From assembly GCA_964448045.1 (NCBI GenBank), contig CAYUVF010000017.1:1-64000 (forward strand): a stretch of 64,000 nucleotides of DNA, written 5' to 3'. Below the pieces are notes generated by a model. That model had not been told where the DNA came from and ran no database searches. It saw only the letters and a program-made list of their open reading frames with translations. A program made the translations under genes and the position numbers. This DNA is from CAYUVF01 sp964448045 (GTDB lineage Bacteria > Bacteroidota > Rhodothermia > Rhodothermales > Salinibacteraceae). This document shows positions 25,053 through 33,966 of this stretch, piece after piece. Numbering within the stretch: position 1 is the first letter of the stretch; every line of letters begins with the position of its first letter.

Positions 25053-27152
25053 ATGGCGAACAAAGGGCTCAGCAATATTAAAGGTGTCTCGAAGCGTGAT
25101 CAGCGGATGATCGAGGACATCGAGACGATGATGGGACCAGAACCCGAGGATATGGGCTTCATCAAGAATGCCTTTTGGGGGCGGTTCCGGGACGATCTGG
25201 TATTTCCGTATCCGCGCGAGAGTACAGAGGAGAAGGAGAAGTGCGATGCGCTACTCGAAGAGTTGGAGGAGTACCTCGAGAACGAGCATCCGCGCGTCGA
25301 GATCGATCAGGAGCAGTATATCCCCGAGTGGGTGATTGATCGCCTGTTCGACATGGGCGTGATGGGCATGATCATCCCCGAGGCATACGGCGGGCTCGGA
25401 CTGGGCGTGACGAGCTACAACCGCGTGTTGGAGATGATTGGCCGCTACTGTGCATCGACCGCCGTGATGGTTTCGGCCCACCAGTCCATTGGCTGTAAGG
25501 CGCTCGTAATGTTTGGCGACGAGGACCAGAAGGAGGAGTACTTGCCGATGGTGGCGCGCGAGAAGCTCTCCGCGTTCTGCCTCTCGGAGCCCAACGTGGG
25601 CTCGGATGCCGCTGGCCAGGAGTCGTTCTCCGTCAAGACCAAGGACGGCGACTACGTCCTGAACGGCGAGAAAAAATGGTCCACTTCGGCAGCGCTGAGT
25701 GGGCTCTTCACCGTCATGTGCAAGAACATGGTCCGCAACCCGGAGACGGGTGAGCTGGAGCAGAAGGGCGTTAACGCGCTCATTTGCACGCCCGATATGG
25801 ACGGCGTCGAGATCTTCGAGAACAACCGTGCCAAGACCGGCATCCGTGGGACGTGGCAGGCGCGCATTCGCTTCAACGATGTGCGCGTGCCGAAGGCCAA
25901 TCTACTATACGAAGAGGGCCGCGGACTCAACGTCGCGCTCTCGTGTCTCAACTACGGCCGCTGCACGCTCTCGGCCGGCGTCACCGGTGCGGCGAAGGCG
26001 GCGATGGACCAGGGCATCAAGTGGGCGGAGACCCGCTACCAGTTCGGGCGTCCGCTGGCCGACTTCGAGCTCGTCCAGCAGAAAATTGCTCGCATGGCAG
26101 CGCTCACGTACGCGATGGACGCCGTGCTCTACATGATGACGGGCATGCTCGATCGCGGCGACAAGGATATCATGGTCGAAACCGCCATCACGAAGGTCTT
26201 CTGCAGCCACTACGGCTGGGAGGTCATCGACGAGGTGATGCAGGTGATGGGCGGCGAAGGCTACATGGAAGAGAACGAGTTCGAGCGCAGCTGGCGCGAC
26301 AACCGCATCCACCGCATCGTCGAGGGCTCCAACGAGGTCATGCAGTCGTTCATCTTCGCCTACGGCGGCAAGCAGCTCGCCGAGCAGATGATCTCGATTC
26401 AGGACGCGCTCACGTGGGACAGCGACGAGTCGATCGGCGAGAACCTCTCGCGCATGGTCGCGGCGGGCACCAATCCGACGGTGCTGCAGAAGGCGATTCC
26501 GCTGGGGGCGCAGCTCTACCTCGGTGTGAAGCCGGGCGCGCCCGAGATCCGCGGCGTGCATCCGGCGCTCCGCGAGCAGGCCGATCGGCTGGCGAAGCTC
26601 ATCCAGAAGCACTCGCACTACTTCAAGCTGACGAGCAAGTGGGAGCGCGAGCAGATCGTCAGCCGGCAGGCGCAGCAGGCGCGCGTGGCCGATACCGCCG
26701 TCTACATTTACGCGCTGGCTTCGTCGCTCTCGAAGATGGATGATCAGCTGCGCAGCGGCGATTACGGGCCGCGCTTCGAGCGCGATCGCGCGGCGTTCGA
26801 GTACCTGTTCGACTGGTTCGAGTTGGAGATCTACAAGAACTTCGGCGAGCTGCGCGATAACGCCGATGAGAGCATGCGCAAAGCGGCCGAGGCTGCGCGT
26901 CGCCACAACGACACCCTCCCGAACAAGGATTACTACATCCACGAGGGCTCGCCACTGGGCCGCGATGCCGGCAAAGACGTGCCGACCGAGCACATCAAGC
27001 AGTTCCCCGGCGACGGCGTCGATCCGCGCACGCAGGACCGCGATCCGGGCGACACGGCCGACCTCGACCTGGAGGAGCTGGAACATACTGCTGCCTCTGG
27101 TGATGGGGCGCCGGATGAGCCCAAACCGGCTGCGGAAGATGGCGTCGCGTAG
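25053..27152 (+). CDS. Acyl-CoA dehydrogenase with long C-terminal extension
   Basis: FAD enzyme catalysing the first oxidation of fatty acyl-CoA in beta-oxidation. The 699 aa are much longer than the common 380-aa form and resemble VLCAD/ACAD9-like architecture. After about 90 residues the N-terminal helical domain has IIPEAYGGLGLG. Signature 1, AFCLSEPNVGSDAAG, is near 170; the middle beta-domain holds GEKKWSTSA and RGTWQARIRFNDVRVP. Signature 2, QVMGGEGYMEENEFERSWRD, is near 397, followed by IVEGSNEV with the likely catalytic Glu. Residues after about 450 form a helical extension, ending in an acidic Pro/Glu/Asp tail. A GAGGTG site precedes the ATG. Confidence 0.93.
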   Translation: MANKGLSNIKGVSKRDQRMIEDIETMMGPEPEDMGFIKNAFWGRFRDDLVFPYPRESTEEKEKCDALLEELEEYLENEHPRVEIDQEQYIPEWVIDRLFDMGVMGMIIPEAYGGLGLGVTSYNRVLEMIGRYCASTAVMVSAHQSIGCKALVMFGDEDQKEEYLPMVAREKLSAFCLSEPNVGSDAAGQESFSVKTKDGDYVLNGEKKWSTSAALSGLFTVMCKNMVRNPETGELEQKGVNALICTPDMDGVEIFENNRAKTGIRGTWQARIRFNDVRVPKANLLYEEGRGLNVALSCLNYGRCTLSAGVTGAAKAAMDQGIKWAETRYQFGRPLADFELVQQKIARMAALTYAMDAVLYMMTGMLDRGDKDIMVETAITKVFCSHYGWEVIDEVMQVMGGEGYMEENEFERSWRDNRIHRIVEGSNEVMQSFIFAYGGKQLAEQMISIQDALTWDSDESIGENLSRMVAAGTNPTVLQKAIPLGAQLYLGVKPGAPEIRGVHPALREQADRLAKLIQKHSHYFKLTSKWEREQIVSRQAQQARVADTAVYIYALASSLSKMDDQLRSGDYGPRFERDRAAFEYLFDWFELEIYKNFGELRDNADESMRKAAEAARRHNDTLPNKDYYIHEGSPLGRDAGKDVPTEHIKQFPGDGVDPRTQDRDPGDTADLDLEELEHTAASGDGAPDEPKPAAEDGVA

Positions 27153-27181
27153 CGTCTACGCCGATCCGTTCCAAAAACACG

Positions 27182-27218
27182 AAAGCGCAGCGTTCCTGAT
27201 CGGAGCGCTGCGCTTTTT
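27182..27218 (+). terminator. Terminator after the acyl-CoA dehydrogenase gene
   Basis: Arms AAAGCGCAGCG (27182-27192) and CGCTGCGCTTT (27206-27216) are perfect reverse complements with a 13-nt loop, and the right arm continues into a T-run. It lies between convergent genes. Confidence 0.88.
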
Positions 27219-27241
27219 ATTTGATGCGATGGGGCCGAAGA

Positions 27242-27730
27242 TCAGTCAGCCGGTTCGATGCTAACTGACTGGATGGCATCGCCCTGTTCGATGGACTCGA
27301 CGACGTCCTGCCCGTCGGTCACTTCGCCGAAGACGGTGTGCTTGCCGTCGAGGTGCGGCTGCCGGTCGTGCGTGATAAAAAACTGGCTGCCGTTGGTATT
27401 CGGGCCGGCGTTCGCCATCGAAATGACGCCTTTCTCGTGCGTCAGTGGATTGTCCTCCAGCTCGTCGTTGAAGGTGTATCCGGGGCCGCCGCGTCCCGTT
27501 CCCGTCGGGTCGCCGCCCTGAATCATGAAGCCGTCGATGACGCGGTGGAAGGCAACGTCGTCGTAGAAGCCTTCGCGCGCCAGAAAGACGAAGTTGTTAA
27601 CCGTCTGCGGCGCGTGTTCGGGATGGAGGTCCAGTTCGATCGCGCCCTTGTCCGTCTCCAGTGTGACGTGATATGTCGTGTCCGTGTCAATCTGCATCTC
27701 GGGAGGAGCGTCCCATTGTGGGGCAGGCAT
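27242..27730 (-). CDS. Cyclophilin-type peptidyl-prolyl cis-trans isomerase
   Basis: A 162-aa cyclophilin that speeds proline isomerisation during protein folding. The domain is complete: VTLETDKGAIELDLHPEHAP, then the active-site region FHRVIDGFMIQGGDPTGTG (about 75-93) with the catalytic Arg, GVISMANAGPNTNGSQFFI (about 122-140) and HLDGKHTVFGEV. No signal peptide, so cytoplasmic. I chose the ATG at 27730 (MPAPQWDAPPEMQIDTD) because that start resembles relatives; in-frame ATGs at 27787 and 27808 would extend into the divergent phosphatase promoter region. Confidence 0.93.
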   Translation of the reverse strand: MPAPQWDAPPEMQIDTDTTYHVTLETDKGAIELDLHPEHAPQTVNNFVFLAREGFYDDVAFHRVIDGFMIQGGDPTGTGRGGPGYTFNDELEDNPLTHEKGVISMANAGPNTNGSQFFITHDRQPHLDGKHTVFGEVTDGQDVVESIEQGDAIQSVSIEPAD

Positions 27731-27857
27731 AAGCCGTACGGGTTCGGTTCGAAGATCCGCGATAGATCGCGATTTGCGTGTGTCCATGTACCCATCAGGG
27801 GGTAGCATGTTACGATTGGTGCCGTATCTTGTGGAGAAACGGATACAGGGAGAGATT

Positions 27858-29177
27858 ATGCTTTTTGGGCGGAAGTCGGATCGTGCGGATGCAGATGCGG
27901 ATCAGCTGGCGCAGCTGCGGGGGGAGAACGAGCGGCTGCGCCGCGCCGTGGGGGAACTCTCACTGCTGAACGAACTCGCGGCCGACATCGGCGCGTCCGA
28001 CGATCTCGATGCGATTACCCGGCAGATCGTCCGCCGCTCGATTCGCGCCTTAAAAGCCGAGCAAGGCGTCATCACGCTGGTCGATGAGCAGGGAGACGAC
28101 GCCCCGCTCAAAACGCTCGTACGCACCGCCATCGGCGCCGATCGCCCCGAGTCCCTGCGCCCCGATCAGCATCTGCTCGGCTGGATGCAGGCGCATCGGG
28201 CGCCGCTCCGCCTCAACGATCCGCAGCGGGATGAGCGGTTCGCCTTCGTCCCGTGGCCGGATGCGCTCCGTTCCATCCTCTGCGTTCCGCTCACCGTCCG
28301 TTCCCGCTTGATTGCCGTCCTCACCGTATACAATAAGCGGGACAAAGCCGGCTTTAGCGAGGCCGATCAGCGGCTGCTCACGATCATCGCGGCCCAGACG
28401 GCGCAGGTGATTGAAAATGCGCGACTCGTCGAGGAAGAAAAGGCGCTGCTGCGGATGCGTGAAGAGCTGCGGCTGGCCTACGAGATTCAAACCAACCTGC
28501 TACCGCAGGCGGCGCCGGAGCTTCCCGGATACGACATCGCGGGCCGAAGCGTGCCCGCTCAAACCGTGGGCGGCGACTACTTCGATTTTATCGAGTTGGA
28601 GCCGCAGCGGTGGGCCCTGTGCGTGGGCGATGCCGTGGGCAAGGGGTTGCCTGCAGCGCTCTTGATGGCGACCGTGCAAGCCACCCTCCGCGGCCAGGCC
28701 CGCTCCGATCTCAGCGCCCGAGCCAATCTCGAACGATCTAACGAACTGCTGTGCCGGTCCATCCGCGATGGTGAATTCGTCACCCTGTTTTACGGATGCC
28801 TCGACGCCACCACACACCATTTCGTCTTCGCCAACGCCGGGCACAACCGCCCGCTCTGGGCCCGGGCCAATGGGACGATCGGCGAACTCGCATCGGGCGG
28901 ACTCGTGCTCGGGGCGATGGAAGGGCAAGGCTACGGGCAGGAGGACGTGATCCTGCACTCCGGCGACTGGATCGTGATGTACTCGGATGGCCTCACGGAG
29001 GCGACCGATGCGCACGGCACCCCCTTCGGTAGCGAGCGAATGGAGCGCCTGCTCCGTACCCATCGCACGGATTCTGCAAATGCACTGGTCGACCGGTTAA
29101 TTGCTGCCGTCCGGCGGCACACCCAGGGCATCCCGCAGGCCGATGACATCACCATCGTCACGCTCAAGCGCCTGTGA
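27858..29177 (+). CDS. GAF-SpoIIE (PP2C-type) phosphatase, RsbU-like
   Basis: A 439-aa cytoplasmic signalling phosphatase. A short coiled coil (about 15-40) leads into a GAF sensor domain at about 35-190 (LNELAADIGASDDLDAITR through PLTVRSRLIAVLTVYNK). A linker coil precedes the SpoIIE/PP2C domain at about 225-437 (LAYEIQTNLLPQ). The metal-binding acids are visible in GGDYFDFIEL, GDAVGKGLPAALLMATVQ, MYSDGLTEATD and DDITIVTLKR. Such enzymes dephosphorylate STAS anti-anti-sigma proteins; an RsbV-like protein lies 4.4 kb downstream. The ATG at 27858 follows AGGGAG at a good distance; an ATG at 27807 is the alternative. Confidence 0.9.
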   Translation: MLFGRKSDRADADADQLAQLRGENERLRRAVGELSLLNELAADIGASDDLDAITRQIVRRSIRALKAEQGVITLVDEQGDDAPLKTLVRTAIGADRPESLRPDQHLLGWMQAHRAPLRLNDPQRDERFAFVPWPDALRSILCVPLTVRSRLIAVLTVYNKRDKAGFSEADQRLLTIIAAQTAQVIENARLVEEEKALLRMREELRLAYEIQTNLLPQAAPELPGYDIAGRSVPAQTVGGDYFDFIELEPQRWALCVGDAVGKGLPAALLMATVQATLRGQARSDLSARANLERSNELLCRSIRDGEFVTLFYGCLDATTHHFVFANAGHNRPLWARANGTIGELASGGLVLGAMEGQGYGQEDVILHSGDWIVMYSDGLTEATDAHGTPFGSERMERLLRTHRTDSANALVDRLIAAVRRHTQGIPQADDITIVTLKRL

Positions 29178-29416
29178 GGAGTAAAGCGCACGAGGAGATC
29201 GATCCGCCTACGGATCGGAACGGTGATGCTATTGCGTACGGTTCGCAAGATCTTTATATTAAGCACAATAAACACGGTGCAGGATTCCACCGCGGCCTTC
29301 AGTAACCTGGCTGAAGACGTTCCAGTGGCGGCCACAGACGGGATATTCGTACTGCGCACATCTTTGATGACCATGCAACCCGCCCTCATCGTGCGCGGTT
29401 GCCGGACGGACTCGCT

Positions 29417-32400
29417 GTGGCCTTGACGCTATCGCCCGATCGGATCGAGGAGATCCGGGCTTACTTTGATCAGATTGCAGATGCGCCCGAAAACGAGCAG
29501 GGGCGGATCCTCGACGCCGTGCGCCATCGGGATTGGGCTCTATATCAGCATGTCGGGAGCCTGCTTACGGTTAGCGCCCACGTTAGCACGCTGGCAACGC
29601 GCTGGGACATTGCGCTCGACGCTCCGTCCTCCCCCTGGGCTCAGATCGAAACGCTGGCTCGGTGGCTGCTCGATCAGCCCTCGCTGGTGCATATGCAGCA
29701 CCTGGATGAGCTGGATGAGGATGGGCTACACGCGGCGCTGGTCAATACGCTGGTCATCTTCCAGCATGCCCCTGGATCGTCGGGGAGCGCTTCGCTGCCC
29801 GTTCCAATGTCCGAAGCTACTGCATCGGCCGATGGCGCGTCCATCATTGGAAGTCAGGTGCGGCAGTATCAGGTGTTGGATCGGCTGGGGGAGGGCGGTA
29901 TGGGCGTGGTGTACACGGCGCGCGACGGTCGGCTGGGCCGCACCGTGGCCCTCAAGTTTTTGCCGGATCACCTGCAGACCGATGCCGCGGCCCGGGCGCG
30001 ATTCGAGCAGGAAGCCCGGGCCGCCTCGTCGCTCGACCATCCGCACGTGGGCTACATCCACGAGATCGCAGAGACCGCATCCGGGCGCCTCTTCATCGCG
30101 ATGGCGTATTATCCGGGGCGCACGCTGCGAACCATGCTCGCCGAGGGGCCGCTTCCATGGGGCGCGGCGCTGGACTACGCCGATCAGATCGCCGATGGAC
30201 TGGCAGCGGCGCATCAGGCGGGCATCATCCATCGAGACATCAAGCCGAGCAATGTGATCGTCACGGCCGAGGATCGGGCGAAGATTCTGGATTTCGGGTT
30301 GGCCAAAGTGCAGGATGTCACGCTAACGCGAACGAAGTCGTGGCTCGGCACCGTCGCCTACATGAGTCCGGAGCAGGTGCGGGGCGAGGCCGTCGATGCG
30401 CGAACCGATATCTGGGCCCTCGGCGCGCTCCTGTACGAACTGATCGCGGGGCAACGCCCCTTTCCTGGGGAATACGAAACCGCGGTGATGTACAGTGTGC
30501 TGAACGAGGTGCCTGCCCCTCTTTCGTCCACGCAAGACGAGATCCCGGATGGTGTGCAGGCGGTGATCGACCGATGCCTCCAAAAAGATCCCGACGACCG
30601 CTACCCCAACGTAGAGATGCTCCGCTTGGCACTTGCGTCGATACGGCAGGGGCGGGCTGCCAAAGGGGCGGGAAGAGATCCCGCTCCTTCGGCTCGTTCA
30701 TCGCGCTGGAGTCCACGGCGGATGTGGGGAGGTGTGCTCGGGGGGCTGGCCGTTCTGTCGCTGCTCTGGTTCGTTGGGGGACGCGCTTTCCCCGGCAATG
30801 CCGCCCTGCAACCGCGCCATTTGGCTGTCTTGCCCTTTCAGGTGATCGGCCCGGCGGATGAGGCCGAGGTCTACGCCGCCGGTTTGCTCGAAACCCTGAC
30901 GAGCAAAATCACGCAGCTGGAGCAGTTTCACGGGGCCCTGTGGGTGGTGCCCGCCAGCGAAATTTCCGGTCCGATGACGCCCAGTGATGCCCAGAAGCGC
31001 TTCGGGGTGTCGATGGTGGTGAGCGGTAGCATCCAGCTCGCCAACGAACAAGTGCGTCTCACCCTCAATCTGATCGATGCCCAAACCCGCCGGCAAATCC
31101 GATCGGAGCAGATTGACCATCGCAGCGCGGGCACGCTGTCCCTTCAAAACGAAGCGATCCTGATGGTCGCGCGGATGCTCCGCGTAGAGCTTAAACCCGG
31201 CGAACGGGAGGCTCTCACCGCCGGTGGCACAATGGCCCCGGCGGCGAACGACTTCTACTTGCGAGGGCGCGGCTACCTGCGCAACCAGCAGTCGGTGGAC
31301 GACATTGACCTTGCGATTCGGCTCTTCGAAGCGGCCGTGGGTCAGGATTCCCTTTTCGCATTAGCGTATGCCGGACTGGGCGAGGCCTACTGGCAGAAGT
31401 ACCGGGCGACCGAGGACGTGCAGTGGGTCGACGCAGCGATCCAATCCAGCCAGCAGGCCCTGACCCTGAATGCCCAGTTGGCTCCCGTTTACGTAACCCT
31501 GGGCCTCATCCAACACGGGCGGCGCCAGTATGACGCTGCGCTTGCGGCCTTTCAGCGGGCGCTGGAGATCGATCCGTTCTACGCGGATGCGTACCGCCGG
31601 CGCGCTCGGGTCTATCGCAGTCAGGGCCAGTTCGAGCGGGCCGAGGAAGCGTACTCGAAAGCCATCGAGCTAAAGCCGGGCTACTGGCGCGGCTACAACA
31701 GCCTCGGGGCATTGTACTACATCACCGGTCGGTATGAGGCGGCCATCAGCCAGTTCGAGCAGGGGACAGCCCTTGCGCCCGAGAACAAAAGCCTGCTGAT
31801 CAATCTCGGCGCGACGTACTGGCAGCTCGGGCGACTGGAGGCGGCTATTGGGGCGTTCGAGCGGGTCCTGCTTGTCGATCCCGATCAGGCGGCGGCGCAG
31901 GCCAATCTGGCGACAGCCTATTTCTATCAGGGCCGGTACGAGCACGCTGCTGATCTGTATCAGGCCCAGTTGGATCGCAACCCACTGGATTACAACGTCC
32001 AGGGATTTCTCGCCGATGCGTACTACTGGATGGGTCAGCGAGGCAAGGCCGATGAGGCCTATCGGCGCGCGATCGAACTGGTTGAGGGTCATCTCACCGT
32101 GCAGGTGGACGATCCTCATCTGTTGGGCAGTCTCGCCAGTTTTCATGCCCGACTTGAACAGGCGGACCGGGCGGTCGAATATCTGAATCGGTTGGAGGCG
32201 ATGGTCGACCCGTCCGAGTCCGACGTAGTGTTGGCCTTCGGGATGGGGGAAGTGTATGAGCAGATGGGCCGGCGTGAGGCTGCCTTCCGATGGATGGAAC
32301 GAGCCCTTCGCATGGGGTACGGCTGGATGCAGATTGACCACTCGCCGTGGCTGGAGGACTTCCGCGCCGACCCCGGCGTGTCACGATGGCTTGCATCCAT

Positions 32401-32419
32401 CCCGCGTCCCGAATCGTAG
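29417..32419 (+). CDS. Transmembrane Ser/Thr protein kinase with TPR sensor region
   Basis: A 1000-aa Hanks-type kinase. After an unfamiliar N-terminal 140 residues, the kinase domain (about 150-405) has the glycine loop LGEGGMGVVYTARDG, VALKFL with Lys180, HRDIKPSNV with catalytic Asp274, DFGLAK with Asp292, an activation loop TLTRTKSW and SPEQ. One membrane span lies at about 436-457 (MWGGVLGGLAVLSLLWFVGG). Outside it a FlgO/adenylate-cyclase-like segment (HLAVLPFQVIG...VSMVVSGSIQ) precedes at least seven TPR units (YADAYRRRARVYRSQGQFE and others). The start is uncertain: GTG at 29417 or TTG at 29399, neither with a ribosome site. It lies 41 bp before the exported protein gene and is likely in one operon with it. 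Confidence 0.92.
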   Translation: MALTLSPDRIEEIRAYFDQIADAPENEQGRILDAVRHRDWALYQHVGSLLTVSAHVSTLATRWDIALDAPSSPWAQIETLARWLLDQPSLVHMQHLDELDEDGLHAALVNTLVIFQHAPGSSGSASLPVPMSEATASADGASIIGSQVRQYQVLDRLGEGGMGVVYTARDGRLGRTVALKFLPDHLQTDAAARARFEQEARAASSLDHPHVGYIHEIAETASGRLFIAMAYYPGRTLRTMLAEGPLPWGAALDYADQIADGLAAAHQAGIIHRDIKPSNVIVTAEDRAKILDFGLAKVQDVTLTRTKSWLGTVAYMSPEQVRGEAVDARTDIWALGALLYELIAGQRPFPGEYETAVMYSVLNEVPAPLSSTQDEIPDGVQAVIDRCLQKDPDDRYPNVEMLRLALASIRQGRAAKGAGRDPAPSARSSRWSPRRMWGGVLGGLAVLSLLWFVGGRAFPGNAALQPRHLAVLPFQVIGPADEAEVYAAGLLETLTSKITQLEQFHGALWVVPASEISGPMTPSDAQKRFGVSMVVSGSIQLANEQVRLTLNLIDAQTRRQIRSEQIDHRSAGTLSLQNEAILMVARMLRVELKPGEREALTAGGTMAPAANDFYLRGRGYLRNQQSVDDIDLAIRLFEAAVGQDSLFALAYAGLGEAYWQKYRATEDVQWVDAAIQSSQQALTLNAQLAPVYVTLGLIQHGRRQYDAALAAFQRALEIDPFYADAYRRRARVYRSQGQFERAEEAYSKAIELKPGYWRGYNSLGALYYITGRYEAAISQFEQGTALAPENKSLLINLGATYWQLGRLEAAIGAFERVLLVDPDQAAAQANLATAYFYQGRYEHAADLYQAQLDRNPLDYNVQGFLADAYYWMGQRGKADEAYRRAIELVEGHLTVQVDDPHLLGSLASFHARLEQADRAVEYLNRLEAMVDPSESDVVLAFGMGEVYEQMGRREAAFRWMERALRMGYGWMQIDHSPWLEDFRADPGVSRWLASIPRPES

Positions 32420-32460
32420 CGGGCGCTGCCGCTCTCGAATCTCACTCGACCTGTACTTTT

Positions 32461-33105
32461 ATGGTGTTTTCCAACATGGTGCCTTCCGAAATAATCCGTT
32501 ATTGCAAGAACACCATTGCCCTGCTGGGAGCAATTCTACTTCTTTCCACTGTCACAGACGAGGCCGAGGCCCAGCAGCGCCGCTCGCTGCATCGGATCGA
32601 AATCTATCAGCAGGGCGATATGTGCTACTATCGTATTCAAGATCAGGTCAACCAGGAGCAGTTTCGAATTACGCCACTGGGCGCGGTGCTTTTTCAGGCG
32701 AAAGGCGGGTTGAAAGTCGAGATCGAAGTGGATGACGCCGAGGTGGCCGACCGGCAGGGGCAGCCGCAGGCCATCGCGGGGTTGGCCGGAGCGCGCAAAA
32801 CGGAGATTAGCGATCGACGGCCGATTCAGAGTGTAGCCGTTCGGGAAGCGCGCGGCGTCAACTCGGAGCACAAAGTGAACATCCGGTGCTGTACAGGGCG
32901 CACCATTCTCGGATGCCGGTGGTCTGATGCGCAGCCGTCCGAAACCGCGACGGGAGGGATTCCTCAGTCCGGCCCGGACCTCAATGCGCTGCTACACCGG
33001 GGGCCGCACGCATCGGACGGTTCAATCCCTGTTCAGTCCGAGTGGCGTCTGGAGCGGCTATTTGGCCCCGGTGGTCCCGTCATGAAGATCGAGGAAGACA
33101 CGTGA
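32461..33105 (+). CDS. Exported cysteine-containing protein, unknown
   Basis: A 214-aa protein I do not recognise. A signal peptide or N-terminal anchor spans about 16-38 (NTIALLGAILLLSTVTDEAEAQ). The mature part has a strand-rich beginning RRSLHRIEIYQQGDMCYYRIQ, an acidic segment VEIEVDDAEVADRQG, and cysteines at about 55, 143, 144 and 152 (RCCTGRTILGC), enough for two disulfides. The C-terminal 60 residues are Gly/Pro-rich. The ATG at 32461 is set by the signal peptide. Its TGA overlaps the GTG start of the RsbW-like gene (GTGA, 4 bp), which indicates translational coupling. The context suggests a periplasmic part of the signalling block; that is inference. Confidence 0.68.
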   Translation: MVFSNMVPSEIIRYCKNTIALLGAILLLSTVTDEAEAQQRRSLHRIEIYQQGDMCYYRIQDQVNQEQFRITPLGAVLFQAKGGLKVEIEVDDAEVADRQGQPQAIAGLAGARKTEISDRRPIQSVAVREARGVNSEHKVNIRCCTGRTILGCRWSDAQPSETATGGIPQSGPDLNALLHRGPHASDGSIPVQSEWRLERLFGPGGPVMKIEEDT

Positions 33106-33578
33106 GCCGAGCCTCCACGAACCGCAGCAAAACGTTGGGAACGAAGGCTACTGCGCTGGCAGATCCGCGACCGGTCATGCTTAACGGGGGACTGGAGGAT
33201 CTGGCGGCGGTGCAAGCCTTCGCTGAGGCGCTCTGTACGGGTGCGGGGGTGGTGCCCGAGGTTCGCTTCGCGATGAAGCTGGCGGCGGAGGAAGCCTACG
33301 CGAACATTATCACGCACGGATACGGGCCCGAGGCGGCAAGCAGAACCGTCGAACTTCAGGCATACGCCACCGAGCACGAGATCGCGGTCGGGTTGGTAGA
33401 TCACGGAACGCCATTCGATCCGCAGGCGGCGCCCCCTGTGGACGTCGAAAGCGGATGGAAGGAGCGGCCCATCGGGGGCGTCGGGTGGCATTTAATTCGC
33501 CGGCTGACGGATCGCATCGAGTACGATCCCAGCACGGCCTCGGGCAATCAGCTCATGCTGGTCAAACGCCGCCGCTGA
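33102..33578 (+). CDS. RsbW-like anti-sigma factor / HATPase_c_2 kinase
   Basis: A 158-aa Ser/Thr kinase of the GHKL ATPase type (RsbW/SpoIIAB). The N-box is EEAYANIITHGYG (Glu and Asn for Mg-ATP, about 66-78), the G1 box DHGTPFDPQA and the G2 box GGVGWHLIRRLTDRIEYD (about 127-144). Such proteins bind a sigma factor or another client and phosphorylate a STAS antagonist. The GTG at 33102 overlaps the stop of the exported protein gene. The STAS gene begins 27 bp after its stop. No sigma factor gene is visible in the window, so the client is unknown. Confidence 0.9.
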   Translation: MSRASTNRSKTLGTKATALADPRPVMLNGGLEDLAAVQAFAEALCTGAGVVPEVRFAMKLAAEEAYANIITHGYGPEAASRTVELQAYATEHEIAVGLVDHGTPFDPQAAPPVDVESGWKERPIGGVGWHLIRRLTDRIEYDPSTASGNQLMLVKRRR

Positions 33579-33605
33579 ACGCACTGACCCAACCTACACG
33601 CTCGG

Positions 33606-33944
33606 ATGATCGTCACGATCCAGCAATCCAATGGCACTGTCGTGGCCTCGGTGCGGGGCAGTATCGATGCGCTCACTGCCCCTGATTTGAGTGCGGCATT
33701 GGATGCGCGAATCGAGGCCGGTCAGGTGCAAATGGTGGTGGATCTGCGTGGCGTCGAATACATCAGCAGCGCGGGCCTGCGCACCATTCTGCGCTCGCTG
33801 AAGCGCGCCCGGCGGGACGGGGGAGACGTGCGTCTTGCGGCGTTGCAGCCCGGTGTGAGCCAGGTCCTCGAACTGAGTGGGTTTACCAGCATCCTGCAAT
33901 CGTTTGAGTCGGCATCGGATGCCGTCGACAGTTTTGGAAGCTAA
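33606..33944 (+). CDS. STAS-domain anti-anti-sigma factor, RsbV-like
   Basis: A 112-aa single STAS domain: strand MIVTIQQSNGTVVASVRGSID, helix DLSAALDARIEAG, strand MVVDLRGVEYISSAGLR (about 41-58), and helix-strand repeats to the end. The SSAG sequence is where RsbV/SpoIIAA proteins are phosphorylated on Ser (about Ser54 or Ser55). Its expected cycle is phosphorylation by the adjacent RsbW-like kinase and dephosphorylation by the SpoIIE phosphatase at 27858. It ends 22 bp before the pentapeptide gene. Confidence 0.92.
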   Translation: MIVTIQQSNGTVVASVRGSIDALTAPDLSAALDARIEAGQVQMVVDLRGVEYISSAGLRTILRSLKRARRDGGDVRLAALQPGVSQVLELSGFTSILQSFESASDAVDSFGS

Positions 33945-33966
33945 CCGGGGCGGAGACGTTCAAATC

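Noticed and set aside
25905..27086. A 393-codon minus-strand frame opposite the acyl-CoA dehydrogenase.
   Set aside because: The sense strand encodes an unmistakable enzyme; the antisense product is Arg/His/Val-rich with no domain.
29223..29426. A 67-codon frame upstream of and overlapping the kinase start.
   Set aside because: No ribosome site or recognisable product; kept only as a possible coupling leader.
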